A stretch of DNA of 64,000 nt from Chrysoperla carnea (taxonomy: Eukaryota > Arthropoda > Insecta > Neuroptera > Chrysopidae), in NCBI RefSeq assembly GCF_905475395.1, contig NC_058341.1:34549501-34613500 (forward strand). Reading direction: 5' to 3'. The notes under the pieces were generated by a model. That model saw only the letters and a list, made by a program, of their open reading frames with translations, searched no databases and was not told the origin of the DNA. The position numbers and the translations under genes were made by a program. Numbering within the stretch: the first letter of the stretch is position 1; the number at the start of each line of letters is the position of its first letter. Below, one piece after another: positions 35,596-47,198 of this stretch.

Positions 35596-37155
35596 AGAAT
35601 TTAAGTTTTAACTCTAAATTTTTTTTATTAAATCCTAAGATCGTAATATTCAAAGTAAATTACCCAGCTGATTGAGAGAATAGACTACGGCATAAAATTT
35701 CCCTTCTAAGAAATAAGGGTTACGATCTAAAATATAGGAAAAAGTAGTTTATCAATTATAATTTCAAGAAAGGTTCAATTTTCATTGTAAGAAGAAGTTG
35801 GTCTTATGAAAATTAATTTTGTCTCGAAGTGAATTTTTTAATAAAAATTGAAATATTGTTAAAATGTCAAAATGCTATTAGCTTATGACCTAAGAAAAGG
35901 AGAAATAATTGCTTCGAATTGTAGTGATTTGTTGTTTACTTGAATTGTAAAAGTGCGCTATCGTCATAATTGAAAAATACTATATAGCTAAACATTTGGC
36001 ATTATTAAAGTTCTGAAATCATTATTTTAATTTAAGCTAATAAATGCAGAATGAAAAACTAACAATTTCGCTTTAATGATTGATGAATTGTAAACCTTGA
36101 AACCTTACTAACCACATGGAGATGGATGTAGGTAGAAACATATTTAGGAAACATTAATATGACCCACAGAGTGGGACTGAAGAGAAAAGACTACGCAAAT
36201 CATTTTTATCAATACTAGTTAAGAATTCGTCACTATTTCAGAAAGCGAATGAATTAGGATTTAAAAATTATACGTTTGGTTGAAAATATGTTATTAAAAT
36301 TCAAAATTATAAAATTTTCAACATTTTCCTTCCTAGGGGCCATGGCTAATGTGGCCTAATATGTAAATCCAGACCTGTGTGTACCTTTATATCCACACCA
36401 TATTGGGTTTTAAAATTTGTCTGAGATTTTAGCTTATGTTTATAAATTGTCTTTTGGTAGTGTCAACTCCTTCTCGACTTTTTTTAATAAATATTTCACT
36501 TTTTCGAAAATATGCTAAAATAAAAGACTAAAATATCATTTCAATAAAAAGTATTTAATAATACGTATCTAATACCTAATGAGGGGAAATACATATAAAT
36601 ACTCCCCTAATTTCTCCATTTGCCTTTAATTTACGAATATCTAAGGTGAACTCATACAAGAAACAATACTGTACTAAGTCACCTAAGTCACTTTTATAAT
36701 GGATTCATGTCTTGACATGAATCCAAGAAGTCCGAGTTCGAGTCCTGGTTCGAGTGTATTTTTTTCAATTCTCTTTAATTAAGATTACCAGACAAGATAT
36801 TTGTCAATATTTAGTTTACGCCTGTATGTAGCATGTTACATCAAAAATAATCAAATGGACCATGATATAAAGTATCGTCGTATATGAAGTATCGTATGCA
36901 TAATTATAAGTAAACAACAACAATAAGTAATAATAATACTTTTTTTATTAAAAAATGTTTAAGAAAAATTTTTGAATTATTTACAATTATAATTTTAAAA
37001 TTAATTTAAAACATGAAACAAAAAAATTGTCCGATACACAACATCATCCTTGGCCTTATCAATAATCATTAACCCCCGAAAAACTTTATCAAAATTCAAA
37101 TTGATGTAAAAATTATACCAACTTTAATTTTATTAGTACAAAAAGTGTTATTAAA
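35596..37155. other. Spacer between SP2 and SP3
   Basis: About 1.6 kb of AT-rich DNA without an open frame I can support. It holds a short palindrome followed by tRNA T-arm-like sequence near 36699-36765 (separate entry). No clear TATA box precedes SP3; the best AT-rich motif is near 37111, GTAAAAATTATACC, which I do not call. Confidence 0.6.
36699..36765 (+). other. Hairpin plus tRNA box-B-like motif
   Basis: A perfect inverted repeat with 11-base arms (GGATTCATGTC, loop TT) is followed by GTTCGAGTC at 36736-36744, which fits the internal pol III box B. A second GGTTCGAGT and then a run of seven T follow. No box A or cloverleaf 5' half is visible, so this is not a tRNA gene. It may be a relic of a tRNA-derived short interspersed element. 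Confidence 0.3.
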
Positions 37156-39451
37156 ATGGCACGTTTAACATATCTATTGTTGGGGTTTGCGATTGTTGTA
37201 TCCGTTCTAGGTCAGTATTAACATCAAATAAAATTTAAAGGTAATTTTTTATACTCCTAAATTGTTGATTAATTTTTAGGTGCACCGTCAAATATTACCG
37301 ATGGTGACGATAGAATATTAAATGGTAAAAAAGCCGAAAAGAATGAATTTCCATTTATGGTTTCTCTTCAAGAAACAGGTATAAAATACATGAATTACTT
37401 TTAATGGATTTATTACATAATTAAAATCACATTAATCCTTGTAGATTTTAAACCAATTAAATTTTGTGGTGGAGTCGTTATCCATAAATCATGGATATTA
37501 ACAGCTGCTCATTGTCTGAAACAAAATTTCAAAAAACTTACAATCAATGCTGGTAATATAAAGGCTTATGATTATGGTGGAACATCTCAAAATAGTGAAG
37601 TAGCCAAAATTATATTACACGATAATTATATAAAAACGTAATTATCTATTTATGAGCTTTTGCTCAAAATATGAATTGCTCTCTTTAAACAGTTATGTGT
37701 TCTAGTTGAGTACCAGCTGTGCTCTTTTTTCTCATCGAATTACGCCATTTTTCACCTTTGTTATAATACTTTCCATATTTTATGGATATTCATGTACTAA
37801 ATGCTGCTTAGTAGGATATCCTGATCTCTCTTTTAAAGTGCAAGGAGATTAAAAACTCAATAAAATTAAACCTAAAATAATTTAATAATAGTTCGAAAAT
37901 GACTACACTGGATATGTTATACTATCGTTGGGAGTTCAATTAATAATATATATAATTTTCTTACTTAAATTTAACGCGTTACCGGGATTCAATGACCTAA
38001 TTTATCAATTTCCTTCCTTATAAACTGAGAAATGGTGCGATTAGACGCTAGCTGATTTTTTAACCTATGCCTTTCAGAATACTAGGAAATAGTTAAAAAG
38101 TTAGTAAAGTTAGCGGAAAACTTTAGAATCGACCACATGATATAAGCAGTCTGCTCATTTATTAATTTACTACTGGAATACACGCAAAGCACAAATCCGA
38201 AGCTTTTTAATGGATGAAAAAACAAACTATAAAAGCATTAAAGAGCACGTTTTTGGTTAAAAATTGGAAAAAAAATTGATGTAATTTTCCCAGCCTATCA
38301 GCAAATTCAAAGGATATAAAGTATTGGAAAAGTTAATGATATAAAATCAAACTTAGTAAATTTATAAGGCGTGATAATTTTAGGGCATTAGCCAAAATTT
38401 CTTTACTCAATTGAGTTAACCTATTAAGTAAATTTAATTCACTTGATAAATTTTTTCAGAGAAAAGCATGACGATATTGCCCTATTGAAATTAAGAATTC
38501 CTTTACAATTCACAAGCTCAGTTCAACCAATTGCTTTGCCACCAACTGATCACAAAGTTACTGGTAAAGGTATGATTCTTGGATGGGGAGCAATTAATGC
38601 AGATGAATCTAAATCGTCTGACTTTTTACTAAAAGCTGAACTACCCGTTTCGGATCCAGAAGGTACAAATTCGATTAGGTTAAGTTGAAGCGGAACTGAC
38701 TAAAATAAACTTTTTTTTAGACTGTGATCAATTTGTAAGTTTTACCAATCACAATCAATTATGTCTTGGCCATAATGTAAAAGAAAATGCTTGTAGTGGA
38801 GATTCAGGTGGCCCATTTGTACAAAAAGATGTAAGTTATTTTTTAATATATGTTTCAAAATATTGTATATAGCCCTATAAGATGGCAGGCCATGGTTCGC
38901 TTTTTTCTCGCATTTTCTTCGGAAGGGAATGAAAAGTACATACATTCAAAATTTACTAAAGTACCCGTGACTAAAAACAGTCAAGAGAAATAATATAATA
39001 TCAATAGTAATTTACTTTATTTTTATTTATAGGCAATTTTATTACAAATATGATATACAAATTACGTAATGAAGTCAATTAAATGTTAAATTTTTTTCTC
39101 AAGTCTTTTTTTCTAAGCGGTACATTTTCTATTTTCTAGAGTATACTTTGTGTCAGTAGCCAGTATACATAGGACAAAAGAGGCTAGAGAAATAATATAA
39201 ATGATCAAGAGACTGAAAAAAGGAAAATAACCCTCTAAAGGAAACGCGAGAAACTAAGGCACTTAAATCAGTCTCTATCTTACGGTGATAACAATATTAT
39301 TATTATTGTATTTTTCCAGGCAAATGGAAAACCAATGGTGGTTGGTGTTGCATCATTTGGAAAAGAAGGATGTCATGAATATGTTCCTATTGTTTATACC
39401 GAAGTTGCACCTTATGTAGAATGGATTAAAAAGACTATGAAAACGAAATGA
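37156..39451 (+). CDS. SP3: secreted S1-family serine protease, 263 aa, 6 exons
   Basis: Exons: 37156-37210, 37280-37378, 37445-37637, 38460-38662, 38721-38830, 39320-39451 (stop TGA); 792 nt, introns GT..AG, phases 1,1,2,1,0. Signal peptide about residues 1-19; cleavage at DDR then ILNG. Triad: His74 (LTAAHC), Asp121 (DDIALLKL), Ser212 (GDSGGP). The six fold cysteines are present. Residue 189 is Asn206 and residue 226 is Ile (VPIVYTEV). The protein is closest by eye to SP4: both share SDPE before the fifth exon, a Ser at 192 and a C-terminal MKTK. Intron 3 is the longest (0.8 kb) and looks empty. A small open frame antisense to exon 5 is a shadow. A poly(A) signal lies just after the stop. 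Confidence 0.94.
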
Positions 39452-39469
39452 AACCTAAGAACTTAATTG

Positions 39470-39475
39470 AATAAA
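39470..39475 (+). terminator. Poly(A) signal of SP3
   Basis: AATAAA 19 bases after the SP3 stop codon. Confidence 0.6.
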
Positions 39476-41198
39476 GTATTTTTTCTCAAAACTATTTTGT
39501 TTGTTTGATTAATTACCTACGTAAACCCTTTGATGAAGGCAATAAGAAGGGAAAGTGTGCATGTTTTTTGCGAGACTGTATGTTAAAGGGGTACTAATAT
39601 TCGGCTATTTACGAACTAATGAATATTATTTATCCTCTTCTCGAAATGATAAAACATTTTGCTTGAAGTTCTTAAATTGCCATTGCGAAAGCAAATTAAA
39701 CACCTTTACAAAAAACAACTTCAAAATGTCCGCAAATTTGGTAAATTTAAAAAAATTTTAACCCTTTTATTTCGAAGAGACGAAGTGACTTGAATGAAAA
39801 GTATATTATAAAAGTAGACTAAACATTTTTCGAGCGTTTAATTGATGTGTTCTCAATCCCTCTCATCTAAATCAGAGTTTCAAACTAATTTTCAGACTAA
39901 ATCTATATACAATAAGCAATTGAAATTCGTTCAATTGCTTATAGCAGACTAAGCTGTACACGAATAAATCAGGAAGTCAGTAATTTAGGTAGTATATCTA
40001 ATAATATAGTTACTGCTTACAGAAAAATCTAGTTTTTTGTGCATGAAGCCAGAAAAAATGTGCCAAGTGCGTATATATTATACGCATAAAAGGGTTCCTT
40101 CATATGACCTATGAGACGAACAATAAGAATATTTTATCGTATTTTTCACTACATGTAATATAAAGAAAGCATCGCATTATGTATCGTTGAATGAGTCTTA
40201 AAAATGTATGTTAATAAAAAAAAATATAACAATTCTTCTCATATAAATATTTCATGAAATGTAAGCTCTCAAAATATTTAATTAATTGTAAACTACGCTT
40301 CGCCCTTAATTAATGTATATAATTTTCTTTAAAAGTATTTATCGAGTAGGTACTACCATCGCCACATTTATCAGATTTGTTAAAATGTTTTTTTCTTCAG
40401 AGCTTATATCTTGGGCGATATTCACGTAACGCAAGAATGTTACTGTACATTTTTAATTTTTTCTATCAAAGATCTTTCCAAGCATAACCAACACGAAATG
40501 CTAAGCCTAAATTGGCAAAGTCCTTAGCTAAGCCCCCCCCCCCACCCTCAATTAAATTTAGTTATCATATTCGAAATAGTTTTCGTTGATAGTCTTTATT
40601 GAATACTGCTATCGACACTTTTTTCAGATTCCTCACATTACTTAAAGGTTTGAGGGAAAAGGGGCTCAATTTTTGCATATTTTGTAGCTTCATAGCAACC
40701 CAACTATAATAAATGAGAGCGATAGAATTGATCACATTGTCGTCGCTTGGGTAAGAACGAAGTAATCGACTCCAATCACATCATAAATGTAATTGTAAAT
40801 ATGGATGTAGTTAAATAAATAAGGATTAACATCTAATGATGTGGGTGGCCTCTGTTATAGGCGTATATGTCACAGAAAAGGAGGTTAAACCTCATTAATA
40901 TTATTATTAAAACAACTATATGTCTATCAAAATACAGTAACAAAAGTAAAGTTACAGGGTTTTAAGACTTTTATAATATGATTATTGTAAGACGGGCATG
41001 GAAAAATTAGAAAGGTTCCCTTTTTCATCTGTGATAACGGAACCCTAAAAATAAACGGTCATGAGAGAATAGATTATTCAGACTGTTTGATAAAATATTT
41101 ATAATGAAGTCAAACCTTGACCCTCTGGTCAGTCAATTAATCTTCTTCTTTATTACCACAGATAACATTATTTTGGGGAAAAAAAGCCCTTGAACTAT
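39476..41198. other. Spacer between SP3 and SP4
   Basis: About 1.7 kb without a supportable gene. It has a run of C near 40536-40549 and, near 41030-41050, an inverted scrap of the 'AGGGTTCCGTA' repeat family found at 21.5-26.1 kb. The short open frame at 39555-39761 shows no domain or splice context. Confidence 0.6.
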
Positions 41199-41205
41199 TA
41201 TAAAA
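41199..41205 (+). promoter_or_regulatory. TATA box of SP4
   Basis: TATAAAA 90 bases before the SP4 start codon. A start near 41229 would give a 60-base leader. Motif match only. Confidence 0.4.
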
Positions 41206-41288
41206 TCTGTCCAAATTGATTGTAGATAAAAATATTTATTTTACATAAGAACTTCCCAAATATTTTTATTTTGCACTCGCATATCAAA

Positions 41289-43145
41289 ATGGCAAATGTT
41301 AATTACATATTATTGAGCTTTACGATTATTGGAACAGTTTTATGTATGTAAAATTGAAAATAATTTGTTAATAATTAAATTTTAATTTTCTGTAATTTTT
41401 TTTGGATATTGTAGGTGCTCCCACTAATAATACAACTGCCACGGATGGTGACGATAGAATATTACACGGTACGAAGGCAAGTCCAAATGAATTCCCGTAT
41501 ATGGTATCCATTCAAGATTTCGAAGGTAATAATAAATTTATTTTACTAATTTTTAAAAACGCTTAAATATATCGATAACTATTCGATTAAGTAATTCGTC
41601 CTTTGACCTTGAATGATTTTTCAAGAAACTTATGATAGGTCATTTCATGCATCCAAATATAGATAATCCTGGTGAAAAAACTTCACTTGGATTTTTTAAG
41701 GAGATCGGCAGTTTTTTTGTCTTATTTTTGTGGGTTACAAGAAATCCGCGTTCGTTTTTTGGACTGTATTTATTAATATCCTTTTAACCTAATAATTTAA
41801 TTTAAATTACAGATGGTGCTTACGTGAAGAAATTTTGTGGAGGAGTGATCATTGATAAATCATGGATATTGACTGCTGCACATTGCGTTAAAAAACCACG
41901 CTATAGTAGTTTACGTATAAACGCAGGTACAAATGATGCGTATGAAGTACAAGGAAGAACAAACCAATGGATTGAAGTAGCCAAAATAATTATGCATAAC
42001 AAATATGACAAAAAGTTAGTAACATTATTATTCTTCAAGAATTAGCAAGCAATTTTTACAAATTTATAAAATAACAAATTTATAAATATAGGTTTGAAGT
42101 TTTGCATAAAAATAGTATGTGCATATTACCGAGGTATTATAACATTCTTGTCGGGTCTAATTTGCATCAGAAATTTGGTAAATTAACCATTTTCTTAAAA
42201 CAAATATACGAAAACGGAACTGTATTGCATTTATCAAGGATATTTTACGGCTTTGAAAACTTTTTTAGCAATAACTTTTTTCAAATATATATGTGATTTG
42301 CGCTTGGCTGGAATATTTTTTTTCGTAGAACTCACAGACTTATTCTTTTTTATGATTCTAGCGACAAACATCATGATATTGCCTTATTAAAATTAAAAAC
42401 ACCTTTAAAGTTTACAAAATCGGTGCAAGCAATCGCCTTACCACCTAAAGGCTATAAAGCGACTGGTTCCGGAGACATTATTGGATGGGGTACCACTAAT
42501 AAAGAAGAAACAAAAGCATCAGATGTTTTATTAAAAGCTAGCTTACCAGTTTCAGATCCAGAAGGTAAAGAAGCAAATTATGCTGATTCATTCTCATAAT
42601 TTATTCTCAAATTTAAAAAAATTCAAAACAAATTCAATTTTTTTTTCCAATAATTTATAAAACGAGGCTATTAACTTTGCTTATAGTAGAGTAGGCTATT
42701 GACTAGACAACAATTGAACACCTGAGTCACTTATTTAAAGTTGTTAAAAAAGTTTTTTCTTAGGAAAATAAAAAGTAATAACCTTGTTTCTATCTAGAAT
42801 GTGAAGTTTATTTTGAAAGTTGGGGCGCTAATCAACTATGCCTTGGTTATAACACAATACACAATGCATGCTCTGGAGATTCTGGTGGTCCATACATACA
42901 AAAGAATGTAAGTAATTTTAAAGAAAGCCAATTTTATTATACAAAATTCATATAAAAAAATTACTAAAACCAAAATAAATTTATTATACAATATAATAAT
43001 ATCATTTGTGTAGTCTTCTGGAAAAGAAATGGTGGTTGGTGTTACATCATATGGAACAAGTGGATGCTATGAAAAAGTTCCTGTTGTGTATACAGAAGTT
43101 GCTGCCTATCTTGATTGGATTGGAACTACAATGAAAACTAAATAA
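41289..43145 (+). CDS. SP4: secreted S1-family serine protease, 270 aa, 6 exons
   Basis: Exons: 41289-41343, 41415-41525, 41813-42014, 42362-42564, 42798-42907, 43014-43145 (stop TAA); 813 nt, introns GT..AG, phases 1,1,2,1,0. Signal peptide about residues 1-19; a propeptide rich in Asn and Thr ends DDR before ILHG. Triad: His79 (LTAAHC), Asp128 (HDIALLKL), Ser219 (GDSGGP). Residue 189 is Asn213. Residue 226 is Val here (VPVVYTEV), where the other five have Ile. It is the closest sister of SP3, next to it in the same direction, so a recent tandem duplication is likely. I found no canonical AATAAA within about 100 bases of the stop. The open frame at 42102-42296 lies in intron 3 and is a chance frame. 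Confidence 0.94.
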
Positions 43146-46100
43146 GATATTTCATAGAATAATGGAAGACTATATTGTACCTGTGATCAAATTTTACATA
43201 GAATTGAATGCCCTTTTTCAAAATATAACCATGGAATAATTTTCTTCTTGTAATCATTCCTACACACTATACATTTTGTTTTAAATACTCGATCAATAAT
43301 AAGCCTAATTTATATAGGTTATTAATTTGCGATTCATGGTACGAGTCCTTAATCTACTATGGATCTTAATGTAGTGTACCTTGGTACAACCTCTCAGATT
43401 GTAATCGGAGATAGGTACTGCTTCTTTAATCTTCTTGTTTCACACTATGAACTGGCATGCCTCGTATCATGAAGCTGAAAAATTGGCAAAAAATAATTGT
43501 AGCACTGAGTATTTATCCAAAGTAAATAACTGAGGATTTTTTACTTAACCATGCAAACAGAATAGATGGGGTATTGGTAAGTCTGAATTTTTGAGTCCAA
43601 AAACACGAAATTTTGATTACTCAAATTTTGTGTTTATTATATTTTAAAACAAAAGTAATTTTCTCCTCTGGTAAATAAACTTTGTCTTTATATACTTGCA
43701 TACAGCCTCGTAGATAGAATATATTTCAGGAAATTGAAGGGCGGTCCAGGTACAATATCATCAAGGTACAATACTCTACCCTATGCATTTGTGTATTTAT
43801 TTTTGTTATGTAATAAATTATATTATTAATTCTGACTAAATTACCTTAAAATGTATAAATTATTTTATCCCGTTTACCTTTTATGTTTCTTAAAATGTTA
43901 GGTAAAGAAAACATTTACCAAGGAATTATCTTTGTATATTTATTATGTTTGTGTATACAGATAAAGTCATAATTACGTATTAACGTATTAATAATTACAG
44001 TCACATTTAAAGTTGTTTTTCCTAAGTATGCGATATACAGACATTTTTTTAGTCGACATAAACTCGAATCTAGAAAAATAAATTTAATAGAGTCGACCAA
44101 TAGTCTTTTGAATTCAACGAAAAGCATACTCTGCTTCCTAAATGGTAAGAAAGAGGCTATGAAAAAGATAAGTTTTTTATGTCTTTGGTTCTTTATTAAA
44201 AAGATTATATTTAACTATTTTAAAGATAAAATAGTTTTTTTTTTGTACGTCTTCTATACTGAATCTAGGCGCTTCTTGAGAATTTTTTTTTATTAAGATC
44301 ATTTTTGTTATTGAGAATTTTTCTGTATTTCTTACTTTTTTCAAAATATTGAAGCTTTTACGATATGCTTAGAGAACTTTCTTACATTTACGTCATACAA
44401 ATTGCCTAGTTGACTAACTGACTAGACTTGTGGTCAAGTATCTTGATCATTTTACATTTTCATTACATTAAATTAAAACAGTATGACCTCTAAATTAGTA
44501 AGCAGAGATAGACTATGGCCTGCACTGCAAAGATAGTTTTTGTTCATAAAAGTTACAAACTGAAAATTCTTTTTACTGACTACTGTATTGTATACAATAA
44601 ACATTTATTACAAACATTATGCATAAGAGAATAAATAATAGTCAAGCGCAGATCTAGAGGAGGAGGGCATGGATATCATGATCCCTCCAAAAATAATTTT
44701 TTTTTTTTTTCAATTTAGAATGTAAAGTTTTATGGAACAAGAAAAATATAAAAAAAGGGGAAAGATTTGAAACAGTTTTTAGGAGAAGGTCCCAGAATCC
44801 CTAAATTCTTATCCATTTAATAAGAATTTCTATTCTCTATTTTCTCTAATTTTCGCTGTCATATAAGGGCCGGTCCTCACAATATTCCACCTCTGTCCCC
44901 AAGAAGGTAATTAAATAATTATAGGATATAATAAATTTCCATTAGAAGACGTAATAACAATAATAATAGGCATTCTATAAGCATAAATTTCCTATTACTT
45001 TTTCACAGTTCCTGTTGTTTTGGGTGTTATGAGTCTATAAGTCAGATATTATTTAATAACAAAATTAAATAATTTCTTATCTTAGTATAAACAAAATATT
45101 ATTGATTATTTATTTATATTTTCTAAGGTCAAAATATTTGAAAGACAACGAAAATTTTTTAAATAAGAGTTATACTGTATGGAAAATAAAAAATTATATC
45201 GCTTTGCCTTAACATATCTCCTCGTATTTTTCCAAATATAATTAAATAGATGATTTTTTTATGGTGTAAAGTAAAAACCTGAAGGATAAGGGAGAACAAT
45301 TTTGATTAATTATTGTGGATAAACAATTAAAATTTTGATCCATTAATGTGAATAAACCAAACACAACGCAAAAAATTGTTGGCAGCCAAGTTGTTTGATT
45401 AGAATTTCATTAAAAAAAACTGATTGATTTTAGACCTTGGTATAATATTCCATAATTTATGCGTGAATTTTTTTATATTGGAATGTTTTACAACTCAAGG
45501 CCAACACCAAAAACATTTGTAGATTTTACTTTCATTATTTTCTTAACAATTACATTTCTTTTTATTTATTGCTGCAAAGTGTACAGTGCCGGCTTAGATC
45601 TGTTAGAACTTGAGCCTTGAGGGAAAATTACTGAAATTGGAGCCCTACTATTAAGATATAAGTGAAACTATTTGGTTTGTCCACCGGGAGTAAATAACTA
45701 AATAGTAAAAAAATGAGATTTTGATTTTTCAAAATTTATGCAAATTATCTATTTAGTCAAGAGTAAGAAGTTTATTTAGTAAGAAGTAAAGAAGGAGACT
45801 TTCTTTACTTGACATAATGAAACCTTAAAATAATTGAAATTTGTGAACAAGCAAATTAAAATTAAGTCTGACCATAAAATACATTTTTTAAATTGTTAGA
45901 AACAGGAGACAAATTTCAATTTTCAAAAAAGATATTCTTTTTTTTAAATGTATAGATTCCTCCTTAACTTTTTTTGAGACATTTTTGCATAAGCTAATAA
46001 ATTGTATTATAAGTAATATCAAAAATAGAACTCTAGGATATTTCGAATTATATTTCGATTTTTCCCAATTTCCGAGATAAATTTTGACTTATATAAATAC

Positions 46101-47109
46101 GCATTTCTATTTCCATGTAGTCATAATCAGTATGAATTCGCTAAGCGCAATTCTTACACAAATTGTGTATGTTTCTCGCTGCAAATTTGGTTACGATCGG
46201 CACGGCGTGAATAAAATAAAATTAAGTATATCCATTATATTAATCGATATGAAACGAAATTTTCAAATAGATTGTGATTTTAAAATCTATGATTTTCAAT
46301 CTTAGTTTGTTTTTTTACATTCTGTAGCAATACCACTGGAATAAACCAGCTCCTGTCAGATACTTTTTTTAATGCTTCAACTGCTGCTGTTGGGTTATCC
46401 TAATACATTTTAATTTTCTTTCATTTAGTGTCTCAAAATTTACGAATTAAATTTTACGCTATTTGTACTGTATAGCGTTGACAATTATAAAACAAAGCGT
46501 GAAAGCTTATGGCTTAGAGTTTTCAAAAATTTGAAGCTTGATGTAAAATTGTAAAACCAAGTTTTCACTGATTTTCACAAGATTCTTTTTTTTTATGAAT
46601 TTTAATAAGATATTTCAACCTAGGATTAGAATACGGAACAGCAAATAGTTGCTGTATTAACGAAATTATACCACATTTATGTAAATTGATCTACTCGAAA
46701 AATTTCGACAAAAAGCTTCGTATGGAACACTAACTCTTTATGCTACAAATTCTGGCCGATTTGCTGTTCCATGCATAACAACATACTATACACTATCAAT
46801 TATTATCGATTTACAATATTTAATAAAAAACCTGGTTTCTATCAAAATTTCCTCTTTCGCAATTTTAGGATAGCTCTTTATTATTTTGAGATGATATAAA
46901 AAAATTTAAATGGATGGAATCCTTTACAATTGCTCTTTAGAATTCCTCTACTTAGAACATAAATTAACTTTCACTTTCAAATCGTATTTACTAAGTCCTA
47001 GATTAAAATCGTTCCTTAATTAATCTGATCATTAAATTAAATAAATGTTAATTATTTATAATAAATAATTTATAAATAATATAAATAAATTTATAAAAAT
47101 TTCTATATT
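43146..47109. other. Spacer between SP4 and SP5
   Basis: About 4 kb of AT-rich DNA with no gene supported. Open frames of 60-75 codons here lack protease motifs and splice context. I looked for relic exons (LTAAHC, DIALL, GDSGG codings) and saw none. Confidence 0.6.
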
Positions 47110-47144
47110 TATAAATCATTTCATTAATTTGTCACACTTCAGTT
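47110..47144 (+). promoter_or_regulatory. Core promoter of SP5: TATA box and initiator
   Basis: TATAAAT at 47110-47116 and TCAGTT at 47139-47144. The predicted start A (47141) is 31 bases from the first T of the TATA box, the expected spacing for an arthropod TATA-initiator promoter. The leader would be 58 bases. Confidence 0.6.
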
Positions 47145-47198
47145 TCTGTAATCAATCAATTGTAATTAATAATACTTTCATCTCAAGTTACACGAACA

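Noticed and set aside
36670-36765. tRNA gene
   Set aside because: Only a T-arm-like motif is present; there is no acceptor stem, D arm or anticodon arm.
42102-42296. 64-codon frame in SP4 intron 3 as an extra exon
   Set aside because: Exons 3 and 4 join in phase without it and match their paralogues; adding it would break the protease fold.
44700-44770. Exon-like start after TTCAATTTAG reading ECKVLWNKK, resembling protease exon 5
   Set aside because: Similarity stops after a few residues, and no GDSGG or donor follows; judged chance.
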